Source: Nocardioides donggukensis (GTDB lineage Bacteria > Actinomycetota > Actinomycetes > Propionibacteriales > Nocardioidaceae). From it: a stretch of 64,000 nucleotides of DNA. Positions 10,014 through 18,735 of the stretch are shown here, in pieces (position 1 is the first letter of the stretch; every line of letters starts with the position of its first letter). Both the position numbers and the translations under genes were made by a program. The notes under the pieces are model-generated. The model saw nothing but the letters and a program-made list of their open reading frames with translations. It was not told the DNA's origin and made no database searches. The stretch covers positions 930,001 through 994,000 of the forward strand of contig NZ_JACYXZ010000001.1 of the NCBI RefSeq assembly GCF_014842875.1, in the 5' to 3' direction.

Positions 10014-10857
10014 GGGGCACACCCTCCGGCGACTGGCCGACGAGCTGGCCGGTGCGTTCGCCGGCCGGGTCGTCTCGGTCAGCAGCCCCCAGGGCCGGTT
10101 CGCGGCCGAGGCCGCCCAGCTGGACGGCGCCACCTGCGTCGGCGCCGAGTCGGCCGGCAAGCACCTCTGGGTGGAGTTCCCCGGCGAGCGCTTCGTGCAC
10201 GTCCATCTCGGGCTCATCGGCGGCTTCGCGGTGCACTCCGACGTGGACGTGGTCGCGGCCCCGGTGGGTCAGGTGCGGCTGCGGCTGGTGACCGCGGACC
10301 CCGGCCCGACGGCGTACGCCGACCTGCGCGGGGCCACCACCTGCGACCTCGTGACCCTCGCCGGGCGGGACCGGGTGCTGGGCCGGCTCGGCCCGGACCC
10401 GCTGCGCGCCGACGCCGACCCGGCGGCCGCGTGGCGTCGGATCTCGGCCAGCGACCGCCCGATCGGCGACCTGCTGATGGACCAGGCCGTGCTGGCGGGG
10501 GTCGGGAACGTCTACCGCGCGGAGGTGCTCTTCCGGCACCGGATGCACCCGCTGCGGCCGGGCCGGACCCTGCGCCGCGGCCAGTTCACGGCGCTATGGG
10601 AGGACCTGGTCGGCCTCATGGCCGAGGGTGTGGCGACCGGGCGGATCGACACGGTGCGACCCGAGCACACCCCGGAGGCCATGGGCAGGGACCCGCGCCG
10701 GGACGACCACGGCGGCGAGGTCTACGTCTACCGGCGCGCCGGGCAGCCCTGCCACGTCTGCGGGAGCCGGGTCCGGACCGAGGTCCTGGCCGGTCGGAAC
10801 TCGTTCTGGTGTCCTCGCTGTCAGCCCCACTTCAGGTCCCGCGCTGCCCTACAGTAA
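10006..10857 (+). CDS. Fpg/Nei-family DNA glycosylase (endonuclease VIII-like)
   Basis: Base-excision repair glycosylase/AP lyase. The protein of 283 residues begins MPEGHTLRRLA; Pro2 (Schiff-base nucleophile after Met removal) and Glu3 are intact, and the MPEGH start points to the Nei rather than the Fpg (MPELP) branch. A helix-two-turn-helix region precedes the C-terminal zinc finger, whose four cysteines appear as CHVC and CPRC about 16 residues apart. It overlaps rpiB by 8 bp. Substrate preference (oxidised pyrimidines against others) is family inference. Confidence 0.92.
   Translation: MPEGHTLRRLADELAGAFAGRVVSVSSPQGRFAAEAAQLDGATCVGAESAGKHLWVEFPGERFVHVHLGLIGGFAVHSDVDVVAAPVGQVRLRLVTADPGPTAYADLRGATTCDLVTLAGRDRVLGRLGPDPLRADADPAAAWRRISASDRPIGDLLMDQAVLAGVGNVYRAEVLFRHRMHPLRPGRTLRRGQFTALWEDLVGLMAEGVATGRIDTVRPEHTPEAMGRDPRRDDHGGEVYVYRRAGQPCHVCGSRVRTEVLAGRNSFWCPRCQPHFRSRAALQ
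10850..10855 (+). promoter_or_regulatory. -10 element for leaderless PP2C gene
   Basis: TACAGT ends 8 nt before the GTG start at 10864. It lies inside the last codons of the preceding glycosylase gene. Confidence 0.4.
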
Positions 10858-10863
10858 GCGCTT

Positions 10864-11970
10864 GTGAGTCTCACGACCTCGCGGGCCGCACCGGTCCGGC
10901 GACTGCGCCGGACCGGGGCCCGGCTGCGCCGACGTGTGACCCCGGCCGAGGGGTTCGCGCTGTTCTGGCTGACGCTGCTCACGCTGGCGATCGTCGGGCT
11001 GATCCTCGCCGACTGGAGGGTCTGGCCGCTCACGATGTTCGTGCTGCCGATGGTGCTGGGCAGCCTGCTCCTGGGGCCGCGGCACCTGCCCTGGTTCGTG
11101 GTCTTCGTGCTCGCCGGGCTGATGCTCGCGCTCGTCGGGACCAGCGACGGACGGGAGCTGACGGCGCGGCTCGTGATCGCGGTCGTCATCGTCTTCCTGC
11201 TCGGGCTGATCATCATGATCGCCTCGTTCCGGCGCTCCCGGCTCGGCGTCGCCGGCGTGCAGGGGGAGTCGATGCTGGTGGACCTGCGGGACCGGATCCA
11301 GAGCCAGGGCATGCTGCCGCCGCTCCCGGCGAACTGGTACGCCGAGTCGGCGCTCAGGTCCGCCGGCGGGTCGCCGTTCGCCGGCGACTTCGTGGTCGCC
11401 TCCCGGCCCGGCTGGGGGCGCCGGCTCGACCTGGTGGTGGTCGACGTCTCCGGCAAGGGTGAGGACGCGGGCACCCGGGCCCTGCTGCTCTCGGGTGCGT
11501 TCAGCGGGCTCCTCGGGGCCCTGGAGCCGGAGGAGTTCCTGCCGGCGGCCAACACCTACCTCCTGCGCCAGAACTGGGAGGAGGGGTTCGCCACCGCGAT
11601 CCACATCACCGTCGACCTCGAGACCGGCGACTTCACCCTGCGCACCGCCGGCCACCCGCCCGGTGTCCAGCTGCTGGCCGGATCCGGCCGGTGGCTGGTC
11701 CACGAGTCCGAGGGCCCCGTGCTGGGCCTCTACGACGGCGCCGAGTTCGTCGCGTCGTGCGGTCGCATGGGCAGCGGCGACGCGATGCTCCTCTACACCG
11801 ACGGCCTGGTCGAGACCCCGGCGCGCGACATCGGGCTCGGGATCGACCGGCTGGTCGGCACCGCGGAGCGACTGCTGCACGACCGGATGGAGCAGGGTGC
11901 CCGCCGGCTGATCGACCGGCTCGGCTCGCGCAACGACGACCGCGCGCTGCTGCTGCTGCACCGACGCTGA
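10864..11970 (+). CDS. Membrane-anchored PP2C/SpoIIE-type phosphatase
   Basis: A 368-residue protein with a basic N-terminus and about four hydrophobic segments between residues 35 and 125, followed by a cytoplasmic SpoIIE/RsbU-type phosphatase domain. The metal-binding motifs are visible: AGDFVV, VVVDVSGKGEDAG, TAGHPPG, LLYTDGLVET and the terminal NDDRALLLL. Such phosphatases usually dephosphorylate anti-anti-sigma (STAS) proteins in partner-switching stress control, but no partner is encoded nearby. GTG start, 6 nt after the glycosylase stop. A second, soluble PP2C gene lies at 57896-59257. Confidence 0.9.
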   Translation: MSLTTSRAAPVRRLRRTGARLRRRVTPAEGFALFWLTLLTLAIVGLILADWRVWPLTMFVLPMVLGSLLLGPRHLPWFVVFVLAGLMLALVGTSDGRELTARLVIAVVIVFLLGLIIMIASFRRSRLGVAGVQGESMLVDLRDRIQSQGMLPPLPANWYAESALRSAGGSPFAGDFVVASRPGWGRRLDLVVVDVSGKGEDAGTRALLLSGAFSGLLGALEPEEFLPAANTYLLRQNWEEGFATAIHITVDLETGDFTLRTAGHPPGVQLLAGSGRWLVHESEGPVLGLYDGAEFVASCGRMGSGDAMLLYTDGLVETPARDIGLGIDRLVGTAERLLHDRMEQGARRLIDRLGSRNDDRALLLLHRR

Positions 11971-12034
11971 GCGCGGCCCGGGCATGTGGCACGATGTGCC
12001 TCGCAGCGCCCGCCCCCGACCCGTCGGGGGCGAC

Positions 12035-12105
12035 GCGGATGTAGCTCAATGGTAGAGCCCCAGTCTTCCAAACTGGCTACGCGGGTTCGATTCCCGTCAT
12101 CCGCT
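12035..12105 (+). tRNA. tRNA-Gly (anticodon TCC)
   Basis: A 71-nt cloverleaf. The acceptor stem is GCGGATG paired with CATCCGC, the D-arm stem is GCTC/GAGC, the anticodon stem is CCAGT/ACTGG with loop CTTCCAA giving anticodon TCC, and the T-arm contains GGTTCGATTCC. The 3' CCA is not encoded. Partial copies of its 3' end occur at 13769-13780 and 41975-41986. Confidence 0.96.
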
Positions 12106-12120
12106 CCGATGCCCGCTCGG

Positions 12121-13587
12121 CTACACGCCGATCGAGCTCCACGGCCCCCAGATCGCGAACGTCATCCCGGCGCTGGCCTGGATGTTCACGAACAGGGTGT
12201 GCCCGTCCGGGCTGAACGTCGACCCGGCGAACTCGTCCCCGAACCGCTCCCCGCCGCTGCTGGAGCGGAGCCGGTTCAGGGCGATGTCCCAGAGGTCGCC
12301 GTGCGGGGTCAGGCCCCGGAGGAAGTTGTCCCCCGAGCTGTCCTCGCACACCACGAGCGTGCCACGGCGGGAGGTGGTGATGTTGTCGGGCAGGTCGAGC
12401 ACGAGCGGACCCGGGGACTGGAAGACCACGCGGAGCGTCTGCCGGCGGGTGTCGTAGGCCCACACCTGGCCCGAGCCGCGACCGTAGCCGCTGCCGTTCT
12501 GCGTGCCCGGCTCCGCGGGACCACCGCCCTGCGTGGAGGTGAAGTAGACGACGCCGCGGTCGTAGACCTGACCCTCGAGCCGGGAGAAGTACGCCGCACC
12601 CTGCTCCCAGCCCTGCCGGCTGACGTGGGTCAGCGCCGTGTTGTTGGTGGTCTCGGCGGTGCTGCCGGGCGTGTAGTCGTAGACGACGTCCGGCTCGGCG
12701 ATGTCGACCCACTCGACGTCGTACGTCGTGTCGTTGGTCTGCTGCGCCTCGAGGTGCGCGTTGTCGACGCCGACGACCTTCAGCATCTGCAGGGTCCCGC
12801 CGTCCTCGAGCCGGCCCACCCGCATCGGGTCGCTCGGCGGCCGGTAGCGGTAGAACCCGGAGGCGAAGCCGAAGTTGTCCTCGGTCAGGTAGAGGTGGCC
12901 ACCGTGCGGGTCGAACGACACCGCCTCGTGGGCGAACCGGCCGGCGTTGCGGATCGGCTGGCGGCTCGACTGGCCGGCGCCCGGGACGTGGCTCGCGGGC
13001 ACCTCGAACACGTAGCCGTGCGGCTGCTGGAGCGGCACGTTGGGCGTCCCGGTGAAGTCGGGGCCGACGTCGGGGCCGTTGATGGTCTCCTCGCAGGTCA
13101 CCCAGGAGCCCCACGGCATCTGGCCGCCCGAGCAGTTCATCATCGTGCCGTTGAGGCTGGTGAAGGACCTGATCTCCCGCCGGTTGCGGCCGACCTGGAT
13201 CGTGGTGGTGCCACCACCGGCCATCGAGTCGTACGGGTCGCCCGGTCCGAACGCCGCACGCGGCGTGTTGACCTCGTGGTTGCGCACCAGCAGCGTGCTG
13301 CCGCGCGGGCCGGGGAAGGTGCCCATGCCGTCGTGCCGGCCGGGCAGGGCGGTGCCGTCGGTCAGCGTGACCGGCTGCTCGGTGTCGTGGAAGGACCGGT
13401 AGTTGAAGCCGCGCGGCAGGTGCAGGCGGACGACGCCGTCCCGCTGGTCCTTCACCGCGACCAGGCCGTCGGCCCGCGGCGGGCGCCGTCGGTGTGCCTG
13501 GGCGGGAGCGGCCGCGAGGCCGGCGAAGGGGCCGGCCGCGGCGACGCCGGCGGTGGACTTGAGCAACGTACGACGATCGAGGGACAT
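12121..13587 (-). CDS. Tat-exported PhoX-like phosphatase (DUF839)
   Basis: A 488-residue protein with a twin-arginine signal at its N-terminus (SLDRRTLLKSTAGVAAAG), then an alanine-rich cleavage region. The mature protein has PhoX/DUF839 motifs: STLLVRNHEVN, NCSGGQMPWGSWVTCEE and FAHEAVSFDPHGG, with a TLVVCEDSSGDNFLRG block near the end. PhoX phosphatases are Fe/Ca enzymes that fold in the cytoplasm, which suits Tat export. Start at 13587 is chosen because an upstream extension from 13629 would bury the Tat signal. It converges with tRNA-Gly. True phosphatase activity is family inference. Confidence 0.85.
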   Translation of the reverse strand: MSLDRRTLLKSTAGVAAAGPFAGLAAAPAQAHRRRPPRADGLVAVKDQRDGVVRLHLPRGFNYRSFHDTEQPVTLTDGTALPGRHDGMGTFPGPRGSTLLVRNHEVNTPRAAFGPGDPYDSMAGGGTTTIQVGRNRREIRSFTSLNGTMMNCSGGQMPWGSWVTCEETINGPDVGPDFTGTPNVPLQQPHGYVFEVPASHVPGAGQSSRQPIRNAGRFAHEAVSFDPHGGHLYLTEDNFGFASGFYRYRPPSDPMRVGRLEDGGTLQMLKVVGVDNAHLEAQQTNDTTYDVEWVDIAEPDVVYDYTPGSTAETTNNTALTHVSRQGWEQGAAYFSRLEGQVYDRGVVYFTSTQGGGPAEPGTQNGSGYGRGSGQVWAYDTRRQTLRVVFQSPGPLVLDLPDNITTSRRGTLVVCEDSSGDNFLRGLTPHGDLWDIALNRLRSSSGGERFGDEFAGSTFSPDGHTLFVNIQASAGMTFAIWGPWSSIGV

Positions 13588-13750
13588 CGTGATCTCCCGG
13601 GGTGTGGTGACGTGGGTCTCACCGGCCAACCTAGACCGGGACTCGGGGGGATCACCACCCCAGTCGTGGACCTCCCGGGATGGGTGGTGGGGACTGGGGC
13701 TCTGTTAGTCTGGTCGCTGGTCAGCGGCAGGGGGATCGGCCCTGACCAGC

Positions 13751-13780
13751 GCGGATGCCCGGCCGCCTGTCATCCGCTCC
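13751..13780 (+). other. tRNA-Gly acceptor-arm remnant
   Basis: GCGGATG and CATCCGCTCC are separated by 13 nt, reproducing the two acceptor strands of the tRNA-Gly at 12035-12105 without D, anticodon or T arms. GTCATCCGCTCC is identical to the real tRNA 3' end. It may be a deletion remnant, an att-like duplication, or a chance hairpin. Confidence 0.4.
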
Positions 13781-13802
13781 AAGGCGCCTGCGGGCATCTT
13801 GG

Positions 13803-13875
13803 CGGGGCGTAGCGTAGTGGCTAGCGCGCCTGCTTTGGGAGCAGGAGACCGCAGGTTCGAGTCCTGTCGCCCCGA
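13803..13875 (+). tRNA. tRNA-Pro (anticodon TGG)
   Basis: Acceptor stem CGGGGCG paired with CGCCCCG, anticodon stem CCTGC/GCAGG with loop TTTGGGA giving anticodon TGG, and T-arm containing GGTTCGAGTCC. CCA is not encoded. It lies 35 bp before trigger factor. Confidence 0.96.
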
Positions 13876-13910
13876 CAGCCCCACACCACCCACACTGAGG
13901 AGACAGACCT

Positions 13911-15332
13911 GTGAAGAGCGCCGTCGAGACCTTGAGCCCGACCCGGGCCAAGCTGACCGTCGAGGTGCCCTTCGAGGAGCTCAAGCCGAGCCTCGACGCG
14001 GCCTACACCAAGATCGCCCAGCAGATCAACGTCCCCGGCTTCCGCCGGGGCAAGGTCCCGCCCATGGTCATCGACCGGCAGGTCGGCCGGGAGGCCGTGC
14101 TGAACGAGGCGGTGAACGAGGTCCTCCCGCAGAAGTACATCGAGGCCCTCCAGGAGAACTCCCTCGAGCCGCTGGCGCAGCCGGAGATCGAGGTGACGAA
14201 GTTCGAGGACAACGAGACCCTCGAGTTCACCGCCGAGGTCGACGTCAAGCCCGAGGTCGAGCTGCCCGACTACGAGGGCATCGAGGCCGAGGTCGAGGAC
14301 GTCACCGTCACCGACGACGACGTCGAGGAGCAGGCCGGTGCGCTGCGTGAGCGCTTCGCCACCCTCAACGACGTCGACCGCCCCGCCGCGGACGGCGACT
14401 TCGTGACCATCGACCTCAAGGCGACCCAGGACGGCGAGGTCGTCGAGGGCGCCGAGGTCACCGGCATGTCCTACAAGGTCGGTCGCGGCGGGATGCTCGA
14501 CGGGCTCGACGAGACCCTGGCCGGCATGAGCGCCGGTGAGCAGCAGACCTTCACCTCGCAGCTCGTCGGGGGAGACCTCGTGGGTCAGGAGGTCGAGGTG
14601 GCGGTGGCCGTCACGGCCGTGCAGGAGCAGGAGCTGCCCGCACTCGACGACGACTTCGCCCAGCTGGCCTCGGAGTTCGACACCGTCGAGGAGCTGATGG
14701 CCGACGTGCGTGAGCGGCTCGGGCGCGGCAAGCGCCTCGAGCAGGCCGCCGCCGCGCGGGACGCGGTCCTCGAGCGCCTCCTCGAGCAGGTCTCGATCCC
14801 GCTGCCGGAGAGCCTGGTCACCGAGGAGCTCAACGCCCGCCGCCAGTCCGTCGAGCAGCAGCTGGCGCAGGCCGGCACGACCATGGAGGCCTACCTCGAG
14901 GAGGAGGGGCAGACCCAGGACGAGTTCGAGGCCGACCTCGACCGCCGGGTCCGGGACGCGGTCGCGGCCCAGTTCATCCTCGACGAGGTGGCGAAGAAGG
15001 AGGAGCTCGGCGTCGACCAGAACGAGCTCTCCCAGCACCTCGTGCGGCGCGCCCAGCAGTCCGGGCAGGACCCGCAGGAGTTCGCGAACCACATGTTCGA
15101 GCACAACCACATCCCCGAGCTGGTGCAGGAGATCCTGCGCGGCAAGGCGCTGGCGACGATCGTCGAGTCGGCTGTGGTCAAGGACGCCAGCGGCACCGTG
15201 GTCGACCTGAAGAACCTGCAGCCCGACGGCACGATCGGCGAGCCCGAGGACGAGTCGGCCGAGGAGCCCGCCGCCGAGGCCGCGGAGGAGTCGGCGGAGG
15301 AGTCCGCCGCCGAGGAGCCCGCCCAGGCCTGA
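13911..15332 (+). CDS. tig: Trigger factor
   Basis: Ribosome-associated chaperone of 473 residues with peptidyl-prolyl isomerase activity. The N-terminal ribosome-binding domain contains the signature GFRRGKVP near residue 44. The FKBP-type domain covers roughly residues 155-240 (DFVTIDL, VGRGGMLDGLDETLAGM), and the C-terminal helical substrate cradle follows. The last 35 residues are acidic and alanine-rich (EESAEESAAEEPAQA), a low-complexity tail frequent in actinobacterial homologues. The GTG start has a purine-rich GAGGAGA about 7 nt upstream. It stands before the clpP-clpX block, as is usual. Confidence 0.97.
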   Translation: MKSAVETLSPTRAKLTVEVPFEELKPSLDAAYTKIAQQINVPGFRRGKVPPMVIDRQVGREAVLNEAVNEVLPQKYIEALQENSLEPLAQPEIEVTKFEDNETLEFTAEVDVKPEVELPDYEGIEAEVEDVTVTDDDVEEQAGALRERFATLNDVDRPAADGDFVTIDLKATQDGEVVEGAEVTGMSYKVGRGGMLDGLDETLAGMSAGEQQTFTSQLVGGDLVGQEVEVAVAVTAVQEQELPALDDDFAQLASEFDTVEELMADVRERLGRGKRLEQAAAARDAVLERLLEQVSIPLPESLVTEELNARRQSVEQQLAQAGTTMEAYLEEEGQTQDEFEADLDRRVRDAVAAQFILDEVAKKEELGVDQNELSQHLVRRAQQSGQDPQEFANHMFEHNHIPELVQEILRGKALATIVESAVVKDASGTVVDLKNLQPDGTIGEPEDESAEEPAAEAAEESAEESAAEEPAQA

Positions 15333-15351
15333 CCGACGGCACACCCTCGGC

Positions 15352-16113
15352 ATGCCCGTGCTGGATCCGGTCGCGGTCCGGGTCTCCGGTCGTGCGGTCG
15401 GGCTCGACCCGGAGTCCGTGGGCCGGGCGTTCCCGCACGCCGGGGGGCGGCTGCTCGTGCTGCTGCCGCCCCCGGGCGAGGACGAGGGCGCCTGGTCCCG
15501 GGGCCCCGGCGCCGCGACGTACGCCCACCAGCTGGCGCGCCTGCTCGACTGGACACCGGTGCACCTGCGGGTGGCCGACGCCGCTCCGGGGTCCGCGGGT
15601 GCCGCGGTCTCCGCGGCGCTCCAGCGCCTCGTGGAGTCCTGGCCCGTGGAGGTCGACCGGATCGCGCTGCTCGGGCACGGTGCCGGCGGCCTCGTGCTGC
15701 GTGCCGCGGCCGGGGTGCGCCCCACCTCCACGGGCGGGTGGACCGCGCGGGTGAGCGACGTGGTGCTCCTCGGCACGCCGTACCTGGCCGCCGCGGCGCC
15801 TCGACTGGCGACCCCGGTCGGCGTGCGCGTGGATCGGCGCTGGGGTCCGATCACCACCCCGGACCGGGCGGATCCGGGGCTCGCCCCGCTGGACGGGGCG
15901 CGGTACCGCCTGGTCACCGCGCGCGACTCCGCGCCGCGACTGCTGGGTAGGGTCCTGGGTGGCCTCCTGTGGTGGCGGAGCACGCTCACCCGTCGGCCCC
16001 GGCGGGCCGACCACCTGTTCCCGACCGCCGAGCACTACGACCTCGACACCGGGGGTGCGCCGCTCACGGGCCACCCGGAGGTGGCCGCGGCACTGCTCGA
16101 CTGGCTGGCCTGA
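15352..16113 (+). CDS. Lipase-like alpha/beta hydrolase, probable pseudoenzyme
   Basis: A 253-residue protein paralogous to the lipase-like protein at 17474-18655: compare VDRIALLGHGAGGLVLRAA here with VERIALVGHSLGGLVMRAA there, and VSDVVLLGTPYLA with VSDVVTLGTPHTG. The nucleophile elbow reads GHGAGG, so the catalytic Ser is Gly. Near the C-terminus the paralogue's DHFDLLNHPEV is replaced by GGAPLTGHPEV, removing the catalytic His. It also lacks the 120-residue N-terminal extension of the paralogue. The reading frame is intact with normal codon use, so it looks maintained rather than decaying. Confidence 0.75.
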   Translation: MPVLDPVAVRVSGRAVGLDPESVGRAFPHAGGRLLVLLPPPGEDEGAWSRGPGAATYAHQLARLLDWTPVHLRVADAAPGSAGAAVSAALQRLVESWPVEVDRIALLGHGAGGLVLRAAAGVRPTSTGGWTARVSDVVLLGTPYLAAAAPRLATPVGVRVDRRWGPITTPDRADPGLAPLDGARYRLVTARDSAPRLLGRVLGGLLWWRSTLTRRPRRADHLFPTAEHYDLDTGGAPLTGHPEVAAALLDWLA

Positions 16114-16134
16114 CCCGAGCCCGGACCGGCCGGA

Positions 16135-16140
16135 TAGATT
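16135..16140 (+). promoter_or_regulatory. -10 element for TTC38-like gene
   Basis: TAGATT ends 7 nt before the ATG at 16148, consistent with a leaderless transcript. Confidence 0.45.
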
Positions 16141-16147
16141 CGCTCGC

Positions 16148-17398
16148 ATGAGCGGCGACCCGGGGGGCCTCAGCACCTCCTCCGAGGCCGCCGACCTGTG
16201 GTCGCGGTACCTCCACCTCCAGCTCGGTCGGCGCTCCGGTGCCGCGCAGGCGCTGCGCGAGGTGCACCGCGCGGACCCGGGCTTCGCCGTCGGCCGGGCC
16301 GCGGCCGGGCTGCTCGTGGTGCTGGCCGGCGAGGACTCCTTCGACGCCGCCGCGGAGGTCTCGGCGGCCCGGTCCGGGCTGGCCCGGCACGACTGGGAAC
16401 GGTCCTTCGTCTCCGCCGTCGGCAGCACCGCCGACGCGGGGCTGTGGCGGGCCGCGCCGCAGTGGCTGGACCACCACCGGTCCTTCCCGGCGGACCTGAT
16501 CGGCTTCCAGGTCGCCGCCTTCGTGCTGCTCCACTCGACCCGACCGGAGGCGCCGGAGCAGGTGGCGGAGCGGATCCGGGTCAGCCTGGACGCGGTCGGC
16601 GAGCACCCCCTGCTGCTCGGGATGTCGGGGATGCTGGCCCAGGAGCGCGGCGACCTGGCCGGGGCGCACCGGCTGGCGAGCCGGGCGCTCGAGCTCGACC
16701 CGTCCGGCTTCGACGGCGGCCACCCGATGACCCACGTCTTCCTCGAGTCGGGGGAGCACGCGGCCGGGCTGAGCTGGCTCGAGGAGTGGCTGCCCACCGC
16801 CGACGGCCGGGCGCCGTTCTCCGGTCACCTGGCCTGGCACGCGGCGCTGCACGAGCTGGCGCTGGGAGACCCGGATGCGGCCCTGGCCCGGCACCGGCAG
16901 TGCGCCACCTGGCCCGGGGCCGGCGGTCTCGTCGACGGTGCCTCGCTGCTGTGGCGCGGACAGCTGTGGGGGCACGTGCCGTCCGGCACCGCGCCGTGGG
17001 GCGTGCCGTGGGCCGACACGCTGGCCGCGCTGGCCGGCGGTGTGCCGACCACGTTCCTCGGCGTGCACGCGCTCCTGGCCCTGGCCGCGGCCGGCGACGT
17101 CGACGGCCTGCGCCGGATGGCCGTCGACTCCGCCGGGTTCACCGCACCGGGCGCGGCCGAGCTGCTGCCGCCGCTGGCCGAGGCGCTGGCCGCCTTCGTC
17201 TCCGGCGACGTCGGGCGGGCCGTCGACCTCCTGCTGGCCGAGGAGCCCCGGGTCGCGCGGTACGGCGGCTCGCACGTCCAGCGAGCGGTCGTGGAGGACA
17301 CCCTCATCGAGGCGCTGGTCCGCTCCGGCCGGGTCGAGGAGGCCGCGACCCGGCTGCGGCTCCGCCTGGACCGCAGGCCCGTCGCGCCGCCGGCCTGA
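16148..17398 (+). CDS. TTC38-like tetratricopeptide protein
   Basis: A 416-residue helical-repeat protein. The block HPMTHVFLESGEHAAGLSW followed about 20 residues later by HLAWHAALHELALGDPDAAL matches the conserved core of the TTC38 family, present in animals and many bacteria and without known activity. TPR-like helix pairs extend throughout, with the last at RAVVEDTLIEALVRSGRVEEA. No signal peptide or membrane span is seen. It sits between the two lipase-like paralogues on the same strand. The conserved histidines could mean a metal site, but that is conjecture. Confidence 0.75.
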   Translation: MSGDPGGLSTSSEAADLWSRYLHLQLGRRSGAAQALREVHRADPGFAVGRAAAGLLVVLAGEDSFDAAAEVSAARSGLARHDWERSFVSAVGSTADAGLWRAAPQWLDHHRSFPADLIGFQVAAFVLLHSTRPEAPEQVAERIRVSLDAVGEHPLLLGMSGMLAQERGDLAGAHRLASRALELDPSGFDGGHPMTHVFLESGEHAAGLSWLEEWLPTADGRAPFSGHLAWHAALHELALGDPDAALARHRQCATWPGAGGLVDGASLLWRGQLWGHVPSGTAPWGVPWADTLAALAGGVPTTFLGVHALLALAAAGDVDGLRRMAVDSAGFTAPGAAELLPPLAEALAAFVSGDVGRAVDLLLAEEPRVARYGGSHVQRAVVEDTLIEALVRSGRVEEAATRLRLRLDRRPVAPPA

Positions 17399-17438
17399 GA
17401 CCTGCGCCACGTCGGTGCACGATTGTTCACTCAAATCG

Positions 17439-17467
17439 TTGACACCCTCCCGGGGGACGCCCATCCT
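17439..17467 (+). promoter_or_regulatory. Promoter of lipase-like gene (leaderless)
   Basis: A perfect -35 TTGACA at 17439-17444, a 17-bp spacer, and -10 CATCCT at 17462-17467. The ATG follows 6 nt later, so the predicted start site falls on the start codon. Confidence 0.6.
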
Positions 17468-17473
17468 CGGGCC

Positions 17474-18655
17474 ATGAGCACCAGCACCTCGGGCCCCGGG
17501 CTCCTCGACGCACTGTCCCTGCTCTCCGAGGTCGGGGACGAGCTGGTCGTGCGCACCGTCCGGGACACCCACCTGGCCTGGCTGGACCGGGTGCACGGGG
17601 TCCTGGACGGTCCCGTGAGCCGGGTCGCCCGGGTGCCCCCGCTGGTCGAGGTCGCGCACCGCGGGATCGCCGGCTCCGTCTACTCCGGACTGGGGGCCGG
17701 CCTGCGGGCCGCGTCGACCGGGCTGGGGGCCGTCGCGGCGACCGGACGGGGCCCACGACTGGAGGGCCACGCCGGCGGCCGGTTCCTGCACGCCGCCGTG
17801 AACGGACTCATCGGCGACCGGCTGGAGCGGGACCGCCCGGCCCTGGCGATCCCCCTGTCGGTGCGCCGCGCCGGCCAGGACGTCCGTCCCGACCCGGCCG
17901 GGCTGGCCGCCGCGTTCCCGGCCGCCACGGGCCGGGTCGTCGTGCTGCTGCACGGCCTCTGCGAGAACGAGGACAGCTGGAGCCGGCACCGCGAGGAGGT
18001 CGGCACGACGTACGCCGAGGCGCTGGCCGACGACGGCTGGACCCCCGTGCTCCTGCGCGCCAACACCGGGCTCCCGCTGCGCACGAACGGCGCCGCGCTC
18101 GCCGCGCTCCTCCAGCGCACGGTCGACCACTGGCCGGTCCCCGTCGAACGGATCGCGCTGGTGGGGCACTCGCTGGGGGGCCTGGTGATGCGGGCGGCCG
18201 GAGCGGTCGCGACGGACGCCGAGCAGCCCTGGACCCGACTGGTGAGCGACGTGGTCACGCTGGGCACCCCGCACACCGGTGCCCACGTGGCGCGGGGCGT
18301 GGGCCACGGCAGCCGGCTGCTTGCCCGGGTGCCGGAGGCGGCGGCCTTCGGGCGGATCCTGGACTGGCGGTCGGTCGGCGTGCACGACCTGGTCGAGGGG
18401 CTGGCCGAGGACGTCCCCCCGCTGCCGCACGCGCGCTACCGCCTGGTGTCGGCCTCGCTCACCGCCTCGCCGCGGCACCCGGTGGGCGCCCTGCTGGGCG
18501 ACCTGCTGGTGCGACCGCCCTCCGCGCACGGTCGGCGACGGGGCAGGGCCGACCTGTTCCCGGACGGCACCGTGCTGCACGTCGGCCGCGCCGACCACTT
18601 CGACCTGCTCAACCACCCCGAGGTGCGCGTCGCCCTCCGCCAGTGGCTGTCCTGA
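17474..18655 (+). CDS. Lipase-like alpha/beta hydrolase (PGAP1-like)
   Basis: A 393-residue protein. About 120 N-terminal residues form an uncharacterised mostly helical region; the hydrolase domain begins at GRVVVLLHGLCENEDSW. The nucleophile elbow GHSLGG near residue 236 and the histidine in RADHFDLLNHPEV near the C-terminus are intact, so unlike its paralogue at 15352-16113 it should be catalytic. The LGTPHTG motif is typical of lipases acting on larger acyl substrates. It has its own strong-looking promoter. No signal peptide is obvious, so the site of action is probably cytoplasmic or peripheral. Confidence 0.8.
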   Translation: MSTSTSGPGLLDALSLLSEVGDELVVRTVRDTHLAWLDRVHGVLDGPVSRVARVPPLVEVAHRGIAGSVYSGLGAGLRAASTGLGAVAATGRGPRLEGHAGGRFLHAAVNGLIGDRLERDRPALAIPLSVRRAGQDVRPDPAGLAAAFPAATGRVVVLLHGLCENEDSWSRHREEVGTTYAEALADDGWTPVLLRANTGLPLRTNGAALAALLQRTVDHWPVPVERIALVGHSLGGLVMRAAGAVATDAEQPWTRLVSDVVTLGTPHTGAHVARGVGHGSRLLARVPEAAAFGRILDWRSVGVHDLVEGLAEDVPPLPHARYRLVSASLTASPRHPVGALLGDLLVRPPSAHGRRRGRADLFPDGTVLHVGRADHFDLLNHPEVRVALRQWLS

Positions 18656-18680
18656 CGCCCGCCCGGGGCCCGGGTCGCGA

Positions 18681-18697
18681 ATCCGCTGTGGGCGAAC
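18681..18697 (+). promoter_or_regulatory. Candidate ClgR operator upstream of clpP1
   Basis: The core CGC-N5-GCGAAC at 18684-18697 matches most of the ClgR motif described for Streptomyces and Corynebacterium (GTTCGC-N5-GCG). It ends about 40 nt before the clpP1 -10 element, a suitable place for an activator. ClgR itself is not encoded in the window. Confidence 0.5.
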
Positions 18698-18735
18698 AGG
18701 GGTGGCGATCCCGTGGAACTGTCCGTGGCACGGGC

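Noticed and set aside
15352..16113. Pseudogene call for the lipase-like paralogue
   Set aside because: Catalytic residues are lost, but the frame is uninterrupted and codon use matches neighbours, so a maintained pseudoenzyme is more likely.
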